Positions 1 to 12,002 of a DNA stretch of 64,000 nt are shown one piece after another. Location: positions 62,001 to 126,000 of the forward strand of contig NZ_JAUKWQ010000008.1 of NCBI RefSeq assembly GCF_030504645.1. The letters are read 5' to 3'. The notes under the pieces were generated by a model, which worked only from the letters and a program-made list of their open reading frames with translations, searched no databases and had not been told where the DNA came from. The translations under genes and the position numbers were made by a program. Each line of letters begins with the position of its first letter. The stretch's first letter is position 1. Source of the stretch: Rhizobium oryzicola (lineage in GTDB: Bacteria > Pseudomonadota > Alphaproteobacteria > Rhizobiales > Rhizobiaceae).

Positions 1-2748
1 CGCACACCGCTGGAAGTCTGGCGCACCCTCATCGCGCAAGCAAGGCAAGCCAATGCGGATATCGAATTTCTGGCATGGACACCAGGAACAAGCTTTGACT
101 TGCGCCGCAGGCTTGGAGACATCGGCTTTAATGGCACCTTCTCGTCACTCGCCTGGTGGGATCTCGACGGGCGCTGGTTCGTCGAGGAATACGAGATCCA
201 GCGTCGGCTCGGCTACCAGATCACCTTTCCAGAAGCGCCCTTCAACAAGCGCGTCGCTCACGGCACCGAAAGCCTGGAAGTCCTGCAGCGTCGCGCACAG
301 CGCACACTTCAGCTCTCGGCCACGCTGGGCGAGGGCCTGATGATCCCGATGGGTTTCGAGTTCGGCGCCACTACGCCGCTCGATCCGACTTACGGGGATG
401 GCGGTGGTTTGCGGGCGCTTGCCGAACGCGGTTGCTATGATCTGACGGAAACGATCCGGCAGACGAACCGCCTGATCGAAAAGGACAGCGGCACCTATTA
501 CCGTGCGCCGCTTCAGCTGATTTCGACCAGCAAGACACCTGCACTGGCACTTCTGCGCCCGGAACGGGAAGATCTGCGCTCCTCCGGCCGCATCCGTGCC
601 GTCGTCGTCAACCGCGATGTGCGGCGCCCGACTCCTGCCCCGCTCAATGCCCTGCGTGAAGCTGCATCCGCCTTCCTGCCGCTAAAGGATCCGGCAACCG
701 GCGATGCGCTGCCATCCGGCAACCTTCGCCTGAAACCGGCTGAACTACGGATCATGGAAGGTGCCAATTCTCCCTTCGTGATCGGGAAAGTGGAACTACC
801 GGACGCGGCAGCGGCTGCCGCATCACCCCGGCTGGCGATCGAGAAAATTACACCCTCCGTCGATGAGGGACGCTTTGCAGTCAAACGCGTTGTCGGTGAA
901 ACCGTCCGCGTCGAGGCCGATGTTTTCGGGGATGGCCATGATCCGATTTCCGCGAGCCTCTCCTGGCGGGCAGCGGATGAGGACGCCTGGACGGAAGTAC
1001 CGATGCAGCTGGTGGAGAACGATCGCTGGCGGGCAGAGTTTACCCCGCGCCGGATTGGCCGCCATGAGTTTGCGGTGGAAGGCTGGCGCAACCCCTTCGC
1101 CATCTTCCGCTATGAGCTTTCCAAGAAGCATGAGGCGCGGCTCGACCTGCATCTGGAGCTTCAGGAAGGCGCCAATCTCGTTCGTGACGCTGCGGAAGGC
1201 ACTGAACCTGAGCTGGCAGAACAGCTGCGCAAGCTGTTGCAACAGCTGGAGGAGAGCACACCGGAGCGGAAGACCGAGCTTCTGCTGGCACCTGACACCT
1301 TTGCGCTGATGGCGCGCGCCGACCAGCGCCCTCACCGCGTGCGATCGACCGCCATGGTGCTGGATGCAGAGCGAAAGGAAGCTGCCTTTGCCAGCTGGTA
1401 CGAGTTGTTTCCGCGCTCGCAAAGCGGCGACCCGAACCGGCACGGCACCTTTGATGATGTCATCCGTCGCCTGCCCGCCATCAAGGAGATGGGGTTCGAT
1501 GTCGTCTACTTCCCACCCATCCACCCGATCGGCCGCACCAACCGCAAGGGCCGCAACAACACGCTGCAGGCCGGTCCCAATGATCCGGGCAGCCCCTATG
1601 GCATCGGTTCGGAGGCCGGCGGCCATGAGGCGATCCACCCGGAACTGGGCACCTTTGAAGACTTCCGCCGGCTGATTGCAGCAGCCTCCGATCAAGGGAT
1701 GGAGATTGCCTTGGACCTCGCCATCCAGGCCTCACCAGACCATCCGTGGCTGAAGGAGCATCCCGGCTGGTTCGACTGGCGACCGGATGGAACGATCCGC
1801 TACGCGGAAAACCCGCCGAAGAAATACGAGGATATCGTCAACGTCGATTTCTACGCCAAGGACGCGGTGCCGGAACTCTGGCAGACGCTGCGGGATATCG
1901 TGCAGAAATGGGTAGATCAGGGCGTCAAGCTGTTCCGCGTGGACAACCCGCACACCAAGCCGTTCCCCTTCTGGGAATGGCTGATCGCCGACATCCGCGC
2001 GCGCCACCCGGACGTGGTTTTCCTGTCGGAAGCCTTCACGCGGCCCAAGGTCATGTATCGGCTGGCCAAGATCGGCTTCTCGCAATCCTACACCTACTTC
2101 ACCTGGCGGAACTCGAAGTGGGAGCTGGAAACCTACATGCGCGAACTGACGACGGAAGCGCCACGGGATTTCTTCCGCCCCCATTTCTTCGTCAACACGC
2201 ATGACATCAACCCGGACTTCCTGCAGAACGCGCCGCGTCCGGCCTATCTCATCCGCACAGCGCTTGCCGCGACCCTGTCGGGGCTCTGGGGCATCTATAA
2301 CGGTTTTGAGCTTTGCGAAGGCCGTCCGGATGCCAAGCGCAAGGAATATGCCGACTCGGAAAAATACGAGATCCGCGCCTGGGACTGGGATCGCCCCGGC
2401 AACATCAAGGGCGAGATCGCGCTGCTCAACCGTCTGCGGAAGGAAAACCCCGCGCTGCATTCCCATCTGGGGCTGACGCTGCTTCCTGCCTTCAACGACA
2501 ACGTCCTGTTTTTCGAGAAGGCCAGCGCCGGTCGCGAGAACGTCCTGCTGATCGCCGTCAACCTTGATCCGCACACCGTGCAGGAGGCGGATGTCGAAAT
2601 CCCGCTCTGGTCATGGAACCTCCCGGACCACGGATCGCTTGATGTGGAAGACCTCATCGGAGGGGCGAAGTTCACGCTGACCGGGAAGCGGCAGCGCATC
2701 CGGCTCGACCCGGCCGCCCTGCCCTTCTTCATCTGGCGCATTCGATAA
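1..2748 (+). CDS. glgE: GlgE-type maltosyltransferase, 5' partial, with N-terminal extension
   Basis: Alpha-1,4-glucan:maltose-1-phosphate maltosyltransferase (GH13_3), which extends alpha-glucans with maltose-1-phosphate in the cytoplasm. The reading frame is open from base 1, so the start lies outside the window; 915 residues are visible. The catalytic barrel carries [17 protein letters not shown] with the nucleophile Asp at codon 648 (1942-1944), FLSEAFTRP with the acid/base Glu at codon 677, and NTHDINPDF. The GlgE N-domain begins near codon 275. The roughly 270 residues before it look like a decayed GH13-like barrel (for example FSSLAWWD and MIPMGFEFG), so the protein is far longer than the roughly 670-residue actinobacterial enzyme. 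It is followed after 15 nt by treS-mak, preceded by GGAGG, in one operon. Confidence 0.93.
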   Translation, partial: RTPLEVWRTLIAQARQANADIEFLAWTPGTSFDLRRRLGDIGFNGTFSSLAWWDLDGRWFVEEYEIQRRLGYQITFPEAPFNKRVAHGTESLEVLQRRAQRTLQLSATLGEGLMIPMGFEFGATTPLDPTYGDGGGLRALAERGCYDLTETIRQTNRLIEKDSGTYYRAPLQLISTSKTPALALLRPEREDLRSSGRIRAVVVNRDVRRPTPAPLNALREAASAFLPLKDPATGDALPSGNLRLKPAELRIMEGANSPFVIGKVELPDAAAAAASPRLAIEKITPSVDEGRFAVKRVVGETVRVEADVFGDGHDPISASLSWRAADEDAWTEVPMQLVENDRWRAEFTPRRIGRHEFAVEGWRNPFAIFRYELSKKHEARLDLHLELQEGANLVRDAAEGTEPELAEQLRKLLQQLEESTPERKTELLLAPDTFALMARADQRPHRVRSTAMVLDAERKEAAFASWYELFPRSQSGDPNRHGTFDDVIRRLPAIKEMGFDVVYFPPIHPIGRTNRKGRNNTLQAGPNDPGSPYGIGSEAGGHEAIHPELGTFEDFRRLIAAASDQGMEIALDLAIQASPDHPWLKEHPGWFDWRPDGTIRYAENPPKKYEDIVNVDFYAKDAVPELWQTLRDIVQKWVDQGVKLFRVDNPHTKPFPFWEWLIADIRARHPDVVFLSEAFTRPKVMYRLAKIGFSQSYTYFTWRNSKWELETYMRELTTEAPRDFFRPHFFVNTHDINPDFLQNAPRPAYLIRTALAATLSGLWGIYNGFELCEGRPDAKRKEYADSEKYEIRAWDWDRPGNIKGEIALLNRLRKENPALHSHLGLTLLPAFNDNVLFFEKASAGRENVLLIAVNLDPHTVQEADVEIPLWSWNLPDHGSLDVEDLIGGAKFTLTGKRQRIRLDPAALPFFIWRIR

Positions 2749-2763
2749 CTCGGGAGGAACAAC

Positions 2764-5700
2764 ATGGATATAACGCAGGCTCAACCCGGGCCCGATCTGC
2801 TCTGGTACAAGGATTCCATCATCTACCAGCTGCATGTGAAGTCCTTCTTCGACGGCAACGGCGACGGTATCGGGGACTTTCCGGGTCTTCACCAGAAACT
2901 GGATTACATCGCTTCGCTTGGTGTCACGGCCATCTGGCTTCTGCCCTTCTTCCCGTCACCGCGCCGCGACGATGGTTACGATATCGCCGACTATGGCAAT
3001 GTCAGCCCCGACTACGGCACCATGGATGATTTCCGCGCCTTCGTGGAAGCAGCGCATGCGCGCGGCATCCGCGTGATAATCGAGCTTGTCATCAACCACA
3101 CATCCGACCAGCATCCGTGGTTCCAGCGCGCACGCAATGCGCCGGCTGGATCGCCGGAGCGGGATTTCTACGTCTGGGCGGACACGGACCAGAAGTTTCC
3201 GGAAACGCGCATCATCTTTCTCGATACGGAAAAGTCCAACTGGACCTGGGACCCAGTGGCAGGCGCCTATTACTGGCACCGTTTCTATTCCCACCAGCCG
3301 GACCTCAACTTCGACAATCCCGCCGTTCTGGACGAGCTGCTCAACGTCATGCGCTTCTGGCTGGAAACCGGCATCGATGGTTTCCGTCTCGATGCGATCC
3401 CCTATCTGGTGGAGCGAGAAGGCACGATAAACGAAAATCTGCCCGAGACGCATGACATCCTGAAGCGCATCCGCGCGGCCTTGGATTCCAGCCATCCCGG
3501 CAAAATGCTTCTCGCGGAAGCCAACCAGTGGCCGGAGGACACGAGCGAGTATTTCGGTGAGGGCGATGAATGCCACATGGCCTTCCACTTTCCGCTGATG
3601 CCGCGCATGTACATGGCAATCGCCAAGGAAGACCGCTTCCCGATCACCGACATCATGCGCCAGACGCCCGCGATCCCTGACAATTGCCAGTGGGCGATCT
3701 TCCTGCGCAATCACGACGAGCTGACGCTGGAAATGGTGACCGACGAGGAGCGCGACTACCTCTGGAATATCTACGCCGCCGATCGTCGTGCCCGCATCAA
3801 CCTCGGCATCCGCCGCCGTCTAGCCCCCCTGATGGAGCGTGACCGCCGTCGCATCGAGTTGATGAATGCATTGCTTCTCTCCATGCCCGGCACGCCTGTC
3901 ATCTATTACGGCGATGAGATCGGCATGGGCGACAACATCTATCTCGGCGACCGGGATGGCGTGCGCACCCCCATGCAATGGTCGCCGGACCGCAATGGCG
4001 GCTTTTCCCGCACCGATCCCGCGCGGCTCGTGCTGCCGCCGGTCATGGACCCGCTTTATGGCTATGAAGCGCTGAACGTCGAGGCCCAGACGGCGGATGC
4101 CCATTCACTCCTGAACTGGACGCGGCGCATGCTGGCGCTGCGCGGGCGCCATCCCGCTTTTGGGCGCGGCTCCCTGCGCTTCCTTGCGCCCGGCAATCGC
4201 AAGATCCTCGCTTATCTGCGCGAGCACGATGGCGAAGTGGTCCTTTGCGTCGCCAACCTCTCGCGCCTGCCGCAAGCGGTGGAGCTCGACCTTTCGGAAT
4301 TCAACGGTCGCGTTCCGATCGAGTTGACGGGCATGTCGCCCTTCCCGCCGATCGGCCAGCTGACCTATCTCTTGACACTGCCGCCCTATGGCTTCTTCTG
4401 GTTCCAGCTGGTGGCGGAAGCGGATGGTCCCGCCTGGCGCACCGAGCCGCCGGAACAGCTGCCCGATTTCACCACCATGGTCATCCGCCGCGACCTGACG
4501 GAACTGGTAGATGAGCCGCGGCTGGCCGGTACGCTGTCGCGCGATATCCTTCCTTCCTATCTTTCCAAGCGTCGTTGGTTCGGCGCCAAGGGCGAAGCTC
4601 TGCGACAGGCCACGCTGGTGGCGGCCACCCCCATGGGCTTCACCCATAATATTCTGCTCGGTGAGCTGGAAGTGGAACTGGAAGGCCACAAGGACAGCTA
4701 TCTGTTACCGCTGACAGTGGCCTGGGATGAGACGCAGCCGTCGGCCCTCGCCCAGCAGCTCTCGCTTGCCCGCATCCGCCAGGGTCGCCGCGTCGGCTTC
4801 CTGACCGACGGCTTCGCCACGGAAGCCATGGCGCGCGGCATCGTCAAAGGTCTTTGTGAACGTTCGACCATTTCCGGGCGCGCCGGGACGCTGGAGTTCA
4901 TCGGCACCGATCATCTCGATTGCATGAACATTTCCGACGACATGACCGTTCGCTGGCTGTCCGCCGAACAGTCCAACTCCTCGCTGATCATCGGCGACAT
5001 GGCGATGGTCAAGCTGATCCGTCACATCTTCCCCGGCGTTCATCCGGAAGTGGAGATGACGCGGTACCTGACCGAAGTGGGTTATCAGAACACCGCTCCA
5101 CTGCTGGGCGAGGTCGTGCGCACGGCGCCAGACGGAACCCGCTTCACGCTGATCCTTGTTCAAGGTGCCATTCGCAATCAGGGCGACGGCTGGACCTGGA
5201 TGCTCGGCAACCTTCGCCACGCGCTGGATGAGGCAGCCATCGCCGAGGATGCCGAGGAAACCGCCGACGACCACCTGAAGCCGCTGATCGACTTTGCATC
5301 GAATGTTGGTCGCCGTTTGGGCGAGCTTCATGTTGCCCTGGCCGGTGAGACGGATCAGGAAGATTTTCGGCCAATCTCCGCAGGTCCCGACGATGTCGGA
5401 ACGTGGAAACATGGCGTCATCGAACAGATCTCGACAGCGCTTTCCATTCTCGCCGAAGCACGGGAGGAACTTGATCCGGCCATCGCATCGCTGGTTGATC
5501 CGATCCTGGCCCACCGAGACGACCTGACCGCCACCGTCGATCGCCTGGCGGAAGCCACCACTGGTACGCTACTTACCCGCAATCACGGCGACTTCCATCT
5601 CGGCCAGATCCTGGTGTCGGAGGGTGATGCCTACATCATCGACTTCGAAGGCGAACCGGCCAAGGACCTTGCCGAGCGGCGCGCCAAGGGCAATCCTCTG

Positions 5701-6045
5701 AAGGATGTCGCAGGCCTGTTGCGCTCCCTCAGCTATCTTGCTGCCACGGCGGAACTGGAGACGGATGCGGTCGTTGATACCAAGGACGAGCGCCGGAGCC
5801 ACCTCATTCGCCGCTTTTCCGAACAGGCGGAAACGGCTTTCCTGGAAAGCTACTTTGCCGCCGTGGAAGCCTCTCCGCGCCTTGCCATGGACAAGACCCA
5901 ACGACAGCGCATCCTCGGCCTCTACCTCCTGGAAAAGGCTGCCTACGAAATCGCCTACGAGGCGCGCAATCGCCCGAAATGGCTCCCCATCCCCTTGAGC
6001 GGCTTTGCCGCCATCGTTGACCGGCTATCGGAGACCGCAGCATGA
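2764..6045 (+). CDS. treS: Trehalose synthase-maltokinase fusion
   Basis: Bifunctional enzyme of 1093 residues. Residues about 15-560 are a GH13 trehalose synthase that interconverts trehalose and maltose: [11 protein letters not shown] holds the nucleophile Asp210, [11 protein letters not shown] the acid/base Glu252, and [11 protein letters not shown] the third acidic residue Asp318. Residues about 590-1093 are maltokinase, which makes maltose-1-phosphate for GlgE: the N-cap [16 protein letters not shown], then [12 protein letters not shown] with the catalytic Asp943 and IIDFEGEP with metal-binding Asp960. The fused form is common in proteobacteria, whereas actinobacteria keep TreS and Pep2 separate. 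An AGGAGG-like site (gggaggaacaac) precedes the ATG. Its stop overlaps the glgB start by ATGA, which suggests translational coupling. Confidence 0.96.
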   Translation: MDITQAQPGPDLLWYKDSIIYQLHVKSFFDGNGDGIGDFPGLHQKLDYIASLGVTAIWLLPFFPSPRRDDGYDIADYGNVSPDYGTMDDFRAFVEAAHARGIRVIIELVINHTSDQHPWFQRARNAPAGSPERDFYVWADTDQKFPETRIIFLDTEKSNWTWDPVAGAYYWHRFYSHQPDLNFDNPAVLDELLNVMRFWLETGIDGFRLDAIPYLVEREGTINENLPETHDILKRIRAALDSSHPGKMLLAEANQWPEDTSEYFGEGDECHMAFHFPLMPRMYMAIAKEDRFPITDIMRQTPAIPDNCQWAIFLRNHDELTLEMVTDEERDYLWNIYAADRRARINLGIRRRLAPLMERDRRRIELMNALLLSMPGTPVIYYGDEIGMGDNIYLGDRDGVRTPMQWSPDRNGGFSRTDPARLVLPPVMDPLYGYEALNVEAQTADAHSLLNWTRRMLALRGRHPAFGRGSLRFLAPGNRKILAYLREHDGEVVLCVANLSRLPQAVELDLSEFNGRVPIELTGMSPFPPIGQLTYLLTLPPYGFFWFQLVAEADGPAWRTEPPEQLPDFTTMVIRRDLTELVDEPRLAGTLSRDILPSYLSKRRWFGAKGEALRQATLVAATPMGFTHNILLGELEVELEGHKDSYLLPLTVAWDETQPSALAQQLSLARIRQGRRVGFLTDGFATEAMARGIVKGLCERSTISGRAGTLEFIGTDHLDCMNISDDMTVRWLSAEQSNSSLIIGDMAMVKLIRHIFPGVHPEVEMTRYLTEVGYQNTAPLLGEVVRTAPDGTRFTLILVQGAIRNQGDGWTWMLGNLRHALDEAAIAEDAEETADDHLKPLIDFASNVGRRLGELHVALAGETDQEDFRPISAGPDDVGTWKHGVIEQISTALSILAEAREELDPAIASLVDPILAHRDDLTATVDRLAEATTGTLLTRNHGDFHLGQILVSEGDAYIIDFEGEPAKDLAERRAKGNPLKDVAGLLRSLSYLAATAELETDAVVDTKDERRSHLIRRFSEQAETAFLESYFAAVEASPRLAMDKTQRQRILGLYLLEKAAYEIAYEARNRPKWLPIPLSGFAAIVDRLSETAA

Positions 6046-8249
6046 TCATGGAACCCTCGGAACTCATGGCCGGGCTGGACCGGGATGCGCTGCAAGCGCT
6101 CGCGGATGGGCGTCACGGTGATCCCTTTGCCATTCTCGGCCCACATTCCTGGAATGGCCGCGCCATCGTGCGGGCGATCCTACCCGGTGCGGTCGGCGTG
6201 GAACTGGTCGAACCCGGCAGCAATGCAGTACTCGCCCGCATGCAGCCCATCCATCAAGTCGGCATATTTGCCGCAGCACTCGATACGATCGGGCGTTACC
6301 GGCTGCGCATCCAGTGGCCGGAGGATGTTCAGGAGACGGAAGATCCGTATTCCTTCGGGCTGCTGCTGGGCGATCTCGATCTGCATCTGATCGGTCAAGG
6401 CACCCATTACGATCTCGGTCGCACGCTCGGCGCACGCGCCATGGATATCGATGGGGTGTCGGGCGTGCGCTTCTCGGTCTGGGCTCCCAATGCGCGGCGC
6501 GTCTCCGTGGTCGGAGACTTCAACGCCTGGGATGGCCGCCGCCACCCAATGCGCCTGCGCGCTCAATCCGGCGTGTGGGAACTATTCGTGCCGCGGATCG
6601 GCCCCGGCGACCGCTACAAGTTCGAAATCCTGGATCGCAACGGGGTTCTGCTGCCGCAGAAGGCAGATCCGGTGGCGCGCGCCTCGGAAGCCGCGCCCGC
6701 GACAGCCTCTATCGTTGCATCCAGCGCCCCCTTCCAGTGGACCGATGACGACTGGATGCGCTCCGCCCCTGAACGGCGAAGCGGCGAAGGTGCGATGTCC
6801 GTCTATGAAGTGCACCTCGGCTCCTGGCTGCGCATTGCCGAAGAGAACAACCGGTCTCTTGACTGGATCGAACTCAGCCAGCGGCTTATCCCCTATGCCG
6901 AACGGCTCGGCTTCACCCATATCGAACTGCTGCCGATAATGGAGCATCCCTTCGGCGGCTCCTGGGGATATCAGCCACTCGGGCTGTTCGCGCCGACCGG
7001 CCGCTTCGGAACGCCTGAGGATTTCGCCTATTTCGTCGATCGTTGCCATGCAGCCGGGATCGGCGTCATCCTCGATTGGGTCCCCGCCCATTTCCCGACC
7101 GACGTCTGGGGCCTTGCACGCTTCGACGGCACAGCGCTCTACGAACACGAAGACCCGCGCGAGGGATTTCACAAGGACTGGAATACACTGATCTATAACC
7201 TCGGGCGCAACGAGGTGAAGGGTTTCCTGATTGCCAGCGCCATGGAATGGCTGGAGCATTTCCACGTTGATGCGCTACGCGTCGATGCGGTCGCCTCCAT
7301 GCTCTACCGCGACTATTCCCGCAATGCCGGTGAGTGGATCCCCAACCAGTATGGCGGCCGCGAAAACCTCGAATCCGTGGAGTTCTTCAAGCATCTGAAC
7401 AGCATCATCCACCAGCGCTGCCCGCACGCATTCACCGTCGCCGAAGAATCGACCGCCTGGCCGGGTGTGACGAAGCCGCCGGAAGAAGGCGGCCTTGGCT
7501 TCGACTTCAAATGGAACATGGGCTGGATGCACGACACGCTCGAATATATGGAGAAGGAGCCGGTCTATCGCCGCTATCACCATGGCATGCTGACCTTCGG
7601 CATGGTCTACGCCTATTCGGAGCGCTTCGTCCTGCCGCTCAGCCACGACGAAGTCGTTCACGGCAAAGGCTCGCTTCTCGGCAAGATGCCGGGCGACCAC
7701 TGGCAGAAGCATGCCAACCTTCGCGCCTATTTCGGCTTCATGTGGGCGCATCCCGGCAAGAAGCTGCTCTTCATGGGCGGCGAGATTGGCCAGCCGACCG
7801 AATGGAACCATGATGCGTCCCTTCACTGGGATCTTCTGGACCATCCCGAACACGCAGGCGTGCAGAGGCTCATTGGCGATCTCAACCGGATCTACGCGAG
7901 CGAACCGGCCCTGCAGCATGGCGACCTGCACCCGGATGGTTTCCAGTGGGTGGTCGGCGATGATGCGGAAAACTCGGTGTTCGGCATGTTGCGGACCACA
8001 GCCGATCAGAATGGCGCCATCCTCACCATCTCCAACATGACGCCGGTGCTGCGGGAGGGTTACCGCGTGGGCGTGCCAAAACCTGGGCGCTGGCAGGTCA
8101 TCCTCAACAGCGATGCGGGAATCTATGGCGGTTCAAACGCCGGCAACAGCGAGGTCTGGACCGAAGCGGTCAGCGCTCACGGACGCGACCACTCGCTGCT
8201 GCTGACCCTGCCGCCGCTCGCGACGATCTATCTGAAGTGGATGGGCTGA
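6042..8249 (+). CDS. glgB: 1,4-alpha-glucan branching enzyme
   Basis: GH13 branching enzyme of 735 residues, the normal length. It creates alpha-1,6 branches in the glucan extended by GlgE. An N-terminal CBM48-like module (residues about 120-210, with [20 protein letters not shown]) precedes the barrel. Catalytic landmarks are [15 protein letters not shown] (nucleophile Asp415), [11 protein letters not shown] (acid/base Glu468) and [19 protein letters not shown]. The C-terminal amylase beta domain ends with [11 protein letters not shown]. The start ATG overlaps the treS stop (ATGA). With the two upstream genes it completes the trehalose-to-glycogen GlgE route in a single transcription unit. 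Confidence 0.97.
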   Translation: MIMEPSELMAGLDRDALQALADGRHGDPFAILGPHSWNGRAIVRAILPGAVGVELVEPGSNAVLARMQPIHQVGIFAAALDTIGRYRLRIQWPEDVQETEDPYSFGLLLGDLDLHLIGQGTHYDLGRTLGARAMDIDGVSGVRFSVWAPNARRVSVVGDFNAWDGRRHPMRLRAQSGVWELFVPRIGPGDRYKFEILDRNGVLLPQKADPVARASEAAPATASIVASSAPFQWTDDDWMRSAPERRSGEGAMSVYEVHLGSWLRIAEENNRSLDWIELSQRLIPYAERLGFTHIELLPIMEHPFGGSWGYQPLGLFAPTGRFGTPEDFAYFVDRCHAAGIGVILDWVPAHFPTDVWGLARFDGTALYEHEDPREGFHKDWNTLIYNLGRNEVKGFLIASAMEWLEHFHVDALRVDAVASMLYRDYSRNAGEWIPNQYGGRENLESVEFFKHLNSIIHQRCPHAFTVAEESTAWPGVTKPPEEGGLGFDFKWNMGWMHDTLEYMEKEPVYRRYHHGMLTFGMVYAYSERFVLPLSHDEVVHGKGSLLGKMPGDHWQKHANLRAYFGFMWAHPGKKLLFMGGEIGQPTEWNHDASLHWDLLDHPEHAGVQRLIGDLNRIYASEPALQHGDLHPDGFQWVVGDDAENSVFGMLRTTADQNGAILTISNMTPVLREGYRVGVPKPGRWQVILNSDAGIYGGSNAGNSEVWTEAVSAHGRDHSLLLTLPPLATIYLKWMG

Positions 8250-8271
8250 TCAGGGCCGACAATAGATCGAA

Positions 8272-8296
8272 AGTGAAGCCGCTCAATGGCTTCACT
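8272..8296. terminator. Hairpin between convergent glgB and a DUF6894 gene
   Basis: AGTGAAGCC (8272-8280) pairs perfectly with GGCTTCACT (8288-8296) around a 7-nt loop, between two converging genes. It overlaps the stop codon of the minus-strand gene. Only a weak T-rich run follows on the minus strand (CACTTTCG), so terminator function is moderately supported. Confidence 0.5.
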
Positions 8297-8540
8297 GGGG
8301 CATATCATCCAGCCACTCGGCCATGAAGGACAGGCTGCTGATGAAGATCGGCACGCCGCGCTCATCCCTGACCTTCAGAACGATGGATATCCGGTCATGC
8401 CCAGGAATTTCATCCCGTGCAATGTCGGAGAGGATCTTTCCGGCCTCCGCCAGCACCTCGGCCCGGGAGGACAATTCCATGCCCACCGCATCGCTGGTCG
8501 GTCCATCTCCATTGTGAATATCGAAATGATAGCGCGCCAT
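8292..8540 (-). CDS. DUF6894 family small protein
   Basis: Protein of 82 residues beginning MARYHFDIHNGDGP. The pattern of an N-terminal Y-F-D/H strand followed by G-x-E-L, an A-rich helix and a terminal beta strand matches the DUF6894 family that is abundant in rhizobia; the function is unknown. The ATG at 8540 is chosen because AAGGTGG lies 8 nt upstream and the family pattern starts there. An in-frame ATG 57 nt further upstream has no ribosome-binding site. No signal peptide or membrane segment. It converges on glgB. Confidence 0.75.
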   Translation of the reverse strand: MARYHFDIHNGDGPTSDAVGMELSSRAEVLAEAGKILSDIARDEIPGHDRISIVLKVRDERGVPIFISSLSFMAEWLDDMPQ

Positions 8541-8663
8541 GTCATGTTCCACCTTGCATTGCCTCTCCAAAATCGGCTTTGCAAAAAAATGTTCCAACTT
8601 AGCTGGCGCTAATGGATGCGAGCCCTAATTCCTGATCACGCTTCGATGAGGCGTGGAGGAAGA

Positions 8664-9383
8664 ATGCTCGAGCCCCTGTTCCTGAATTTCGAACGCCGAG
8701 ACGTGTTGAGCGAAGATGAACGGGCGCTGCTTCGTTCTGCGCTGACGCGCGAGCGGCGTTTCGCGACCCGTGAAGATATTGTTTCCGAAGGTGACCGCCC
8801 CACTCACAGCACCGTTCTGCTGGACGGATTTGCCGCGCGCTATAACATCACCGCCGACGGCAACCGTCAATTCACCGCCATCCACGTGCCGGGTGAATTC
8901 ATCGATCTGCATGCATTCCTGGTTCACACAATGGATCACGGCATTGTTGCACTTTCGCCCTGCCGCGTCGCGACAGCGGAACATCAGGCGCTAAAACAGA
9001 TCACGGAAACTGCGCCCCATCTGACACGTCTGCTCTGGCTGGATACTCTGATCCAAGGGGCCATCTATCGGCAATGGATCGTGGCCATGGGGCGCCGGTC
9101 TCGTGCTGCACATCTGGCGCATATCATCTGCGAACTCCATCAGCGCCTGCAAGTGGTCGGCCGCGTGGAGGGCTTGAGCTTTCACCTGCCCCTATCGCAA
9201 ACGGAAATGGCCGACGTGCTCGGCCTCTCGCTCGTCCACATGAACCGCGTGATCCAGGAATTGCGCCGCGAGGAACTGATCGTCTGGACTCGAGAGACCA
9301 TTACCATTCTGGACTGGAGCCGCCTGCAGCGCTTTGCGGGTTTCGACCCGATCTATCTGAGCCTTCAAAATGAACCTCGTTGA
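8664..9383 (+). CDS. Crp/Fnr family transcriptional regulator
   Basis: Cyclic-nucleotide-binding-fold regulator of about 239 residues. The N-terminal half is a CNB-like beta roll (IVSEGDRPTHSTVLLDGFAA, then FTAIHVPGEFIDLHAFL). The C-terminal winged helix includes LSQTEMADVLGLSLVHMNRV as the recognition helix. No Cys cluster typical of oxygen-sensing Fnr and no Arg-Ser phosphate cassette typical of true Crp is apparent, so the ligand is unknown. The start at 8664 is preceded by GGAGGA; an upstream in-frame ATG at 8616 lacks such a site. Rhizobial genomes carry many such regulators and the targets here cannot be deduced. Confidence 0.88.
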   Translation: MLEPLFLNFERRDVLSEDERALLRSALTRERRFATREDIVSEGDRPTHSTVLLDGFAARYNITADGNRQFTAIHVPGEFIDLHAFLVHTMDHGIVALSPCRVATAEHQALKQITETAPHLTRLLWLDTLIQGAIYRQWIVAMGRRSRAAHLAHIICELHQRLQVVGRVEGLSFHLPLSQTEMADVLGLSLVHMNRVIQELRREELIVWTRETITILDWSRLQRFAGFDPIYLSLQNEPR

Positions 9384-9529
9384 TCACAAGGCGTGCCGAA
9401 TCACATATGCAACGCGGCAACCGAATTATTTGAAAATCCTCAGGAAAATACTCGGGACAGAGACTGGACGCCGCTTGATGCAACACATTGCTAACCTTAA
9501 CCTGAACTCTTTCAGTCAGAGTACATGCC

Positions 9530-9772
9530 ATGCTTGAAGCGATTTTAGAGTGTCAGATCAGGGGGGCAAAAGCCCGCCTTCTCGGAGCCTCCGTCAAGGA
9601 AAACCCGTTCATGGCTCCCCTGCAATCCAACATCACAGAGGATCAGCGCATACAATTCCGGGAAGCCTGGTCATTTGGCTGGCATATGGAGAACGCCATC
9701 CGTCAATCCTCTGTGACAGCCACGGCAAAGTCGGACGCAGATCTGCTGCAAACCAAAGGCGCAGCGGCCTGA
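9530..9772 (+). CDS. RMF/CrpP-like small protein
   Basis: Protein of 80 residues. It shows the spaced pattern of the ribosome modulation factor/CrpP-like family: G-A-K-A-R-x-x-G near residue 12, N-P-F near residue 25, and W-S-F-G-W-x-x-E-N-A near residue 50. This resembles the G-x-x-A-R-x-G ... N-P-Y/F ... W-x-x-G-W arrangement of RMF-like proteins. Family membership is inferred from this pattern only. The assigned ciprofloxacin-modifying role of some CrpP proteins should not be transferred. The ribosome-binding site is weak (cagag). It lies in a monocistronic position between a Crp-like gene and tig. Confidence 0.6.
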   Translation: MLEAILECQIRGAKARLLGASVKENPFMAPLQSNITEDQRIQFREAWSFGWHMENAIRQSSVTATAKSDADLLQTKGAAA

Positions 9773-9872
9773 GGGATCGGCATCGGTCCCTACCATCCCT
9801 ATAGACATCTAAGCTTAACATGACCGGGTAGTCTCTGCGGCAACAGCTCAGATCGTGACATAGCTCAAACAG

Positions 9873-9907
9873 AAAAGCCCTCCGAAGCAACACTTCGGAG
9901 GGCTTTT
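9873..9907 (-). terminator. Rho-independent terminator of tig
   Basis: A perfect 15-bp stem (AAAAGCCCTCCGAAG at 9873-9887 with its complement at 9893-9907) encloses a 5-nt loop. The A-run on the left becomes the U-run on the minus strand, 25 nt beyond the tig stop. The symmetric sequence could also stop plus-strand transcription. Confidence 0.93.
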
Positions 9908-9931
9908 GTCTTGGCAAGCAAGGTGCGCCGA

Positions 9932-11419
9932 TTACTCGGCGTCGCCCTCGGCAGCCTTCTTCTTGGCCGGCGCCTTCTTCTTGGCAGGAGCGTCTTCGCC
10001 CTCGGCAGCCGCTTCAGAAGATTCAGCCTTTGCGGCCTTCTTCTTCGGAGCAGCCTTCTTCTTTTCAGTCTTCACTTCGCCATCTTCGTCGTCGGCGAGA
10101 AGCTCGTCCTTGGAGACCTTCTTGTCGGTGACGTCGATTTCGGTCAGCAGCTTGTCAACAACCTTCTCTTCGAAGATCGGAGCGCGCAGCGAAGCGGCAG
10201 CGCCAGGCGTATTGCGGAAGAAATCAAGGATTTCCTTCTGCTGACCCGGGAACTGCTGCAGCTGAGCGTAGAGAGCGCGCTGCATTTCTTCCTCGGTCAC
10301 TTCAACGCCGCCCTTCTCGCCGATTTCGGAGAGAACGAGGCCGAGACGAACGCGACGCTCGGCAAGCTTGCGATACTCTTCGCGTGCTTCTTCCTCGGTC
10401 GTGTCTTCGTCAGCGAAGGTCTTGCCGGACTGTGCGAGATCGGTGTTGATCTGGCGCCAGATGTTTTCGAACTCGGCATCAACGAGGGTTGCCGGGGTTT
10501 CGAACTTGTAGAGTTCGTCCAGCTGGTCGAGGATCTGACGCTTGACCTTCTGGCGGGTCACGCTGCCGTACTGGCTTTCAATCTGGCCACGAACGATTTC
10601 CTTCAGCTTGTCGAGCGATTCGATGCCGAGCTTGGAAGCCAGTTCGTCGTTCAGTTCCTGGGCGGCGGGAGCTGCAACTTCCTTGACGGTGATGTCGAAG
10701 GTCGCATCCTTGCCAGCCAGGTTTGCAGCCGGGTAGTCAGCCGGGAAGGTAACCGTGATGACCTTCTCGTCGCCAGCCTTTACGCCAACCAGCTGGTCTT
10801 CGAAGCCGGGGATGAAGCGGCCAGAGCCAATAACCAAGTCGGCATCTTCGGCAGCGCCGCCATCGAAGGCAACGCCATCAACCTTGCCGAGATAGTTCAT
10901 CGTCACGCGGTCGCCATTTTCGGCGGCGCCATCCTTGGCTTCGTAAGCGCGGGCGCTTTCGGCGATCTTAAGGATCTGTTCGTTGACTTCCTCTTCGGAG
11001 ACTTCAACGACTTCGCGGGTCACCTTGATGCCGCTGGTCGGCTGGATTTCGATCGCCGGCAGGACTTCGTAGGACAGCGTGAATTCGAAGTCGGCCTGAG
11101 CATTCAAGATCTTATCAGCTTCGGCTTCATCTTCAGTCATGGTGATGTTCGGCTGCGTTGCAGACTTTTCGCCGCGGTCGGAAAGAATGGCAGCAGGCTG
11201 ATCGCGCACGATTTCGTTCACGACATCGGCCATGATGGACTTGCCGTAAACCTTCTTCAGGTGTGCGACTGGCACCTTGCCCGGACGGAAGCCGTTGATA
11301 CGAACCTTGTCCTTGGCGTCAGCCAGGCGTTCGTTCATCCGCTGTTCCATGTCCTTGGCCGGGATTACGACCTTGATTTCGCGCTTCAGCCCTTCAGCGA
11401 GCGTTTCGATAACCTGCAT
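9932..11419 (-). CDS. tig: Trigger factor
   Basis: Ribosome-associated chaperone and peptidyl-prolyl isomerase of 495 residues. The N-terminal ribosome-binding domain has the signature FRPGKVP (family GFRxGKxP). The FKBP-like PPIase domain lies around residues 150-245 ([14 protein letters not shown] and [11 protein letters not shown]), followed by the helical C-terminal chaperone domain. The last about 45 residues form a Lys/Ala/Glu-rich tail with repeated KKKA blocks, common in rhizobial homologues. The start at 11419 (MQVIETL) is preferred over the ATG two codons upstream because AAGG sits 7 nt before it. tRNA-Leu is upstream on the same strand. Confidence 0.97.
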   Translation of the reverse strand: MQVIETLAEGLKREIKVVIPAKDMEQRMNERLADAKDKVRINGFRPGKVPVAHLKKVYGKSIMADVVNEIVRDQPAAILSDRGEKSATQPNITMTEDEAEADKILNAQADFEFTLSYEVLPAIEIQPTSGIKVTREVVEVSEEEVNEQILKIAESARAYEAKDGAAENGDRVTMNYLGKVDGVAFDGGAAEDADLVIGSGRFIPGFEDQLVGVKAGDEKVITVTFPADYPAANLAGKDATFDITVKEVAAPAAQELNDELASKLGIESLDKLKEIVRGQIESQYGSVTRQKVKRQILDQLDELYKFETPATLVDAEFENIWRQINTDLAQSGKTFADEDTTEEEAREEYRKLAERRVRLGLVLSEIGEKGGVEVTEEEMQRALYAQLQQFPGQQKEILDFFRNTPGAAASLRAPIFEEKVVDKLLTEIDVTDKKVSKDELLADDEDGEVKTEKKKAAPKKKAAKAESSEAAAEGEDAPAKKKAPAKKKAAEGDAE

Positions 11420-11580
11420 TGTCATACCTTCATATCATTCGGCGGTGCTCAGACAGCCGTTGTTTTAATGAGCACGACGCCGGAACATTCGCCGGTCGTG
11501 GCTTGGATGCAATCTCGTATGCGCTGGGGTCTTATGCCGCCTGCAGCCGTCACCGGCACATGGCTGCGGACTCAGCGGAG

Positions 11581-11665
<85 letters not shown>

Positions 11666-12002
11666 GCCCCAAAACCGCGTCGAAAATCCTCGCGCAGAGG
11701 CCTTCCGGAGCGCGCGTCTCTATATCACCCGATTTTCTCAGCGCAAAGGAAAAATGACAAAGCGCGCGATGCCCCTACATAAACCACAGGGATAAGTCAG
11801 ACAGACCACTCCTACAAAAGGAACCCCGCGCTGGTGTAAGCGCTGGTTGCGGTCGAAGCCAATGATGCAACGTGCATGGAGAGAGCCATGCGCTGATGGT
11901 ATGCCTCTCATGCCGATATTGCGCTGCACAAGAGAACCGCTTTTGCATATCATCAATTTCAACAAAGGCGGTCTGGCAACCGCCACGGCACTGCCGACAG
12001 CC
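11666..12002. other. Intergenic stretch upstream of tRNA-Leu and of the small RNA
   Basis: No convincing gene. It should hold the tRNA-Leu promoter (minus strand) on the left and the upstream control region of the alpha-r14-like RNA on the right. Small frames here lack ribosome-binding sites and family resemblance. Confidence 0.5.
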
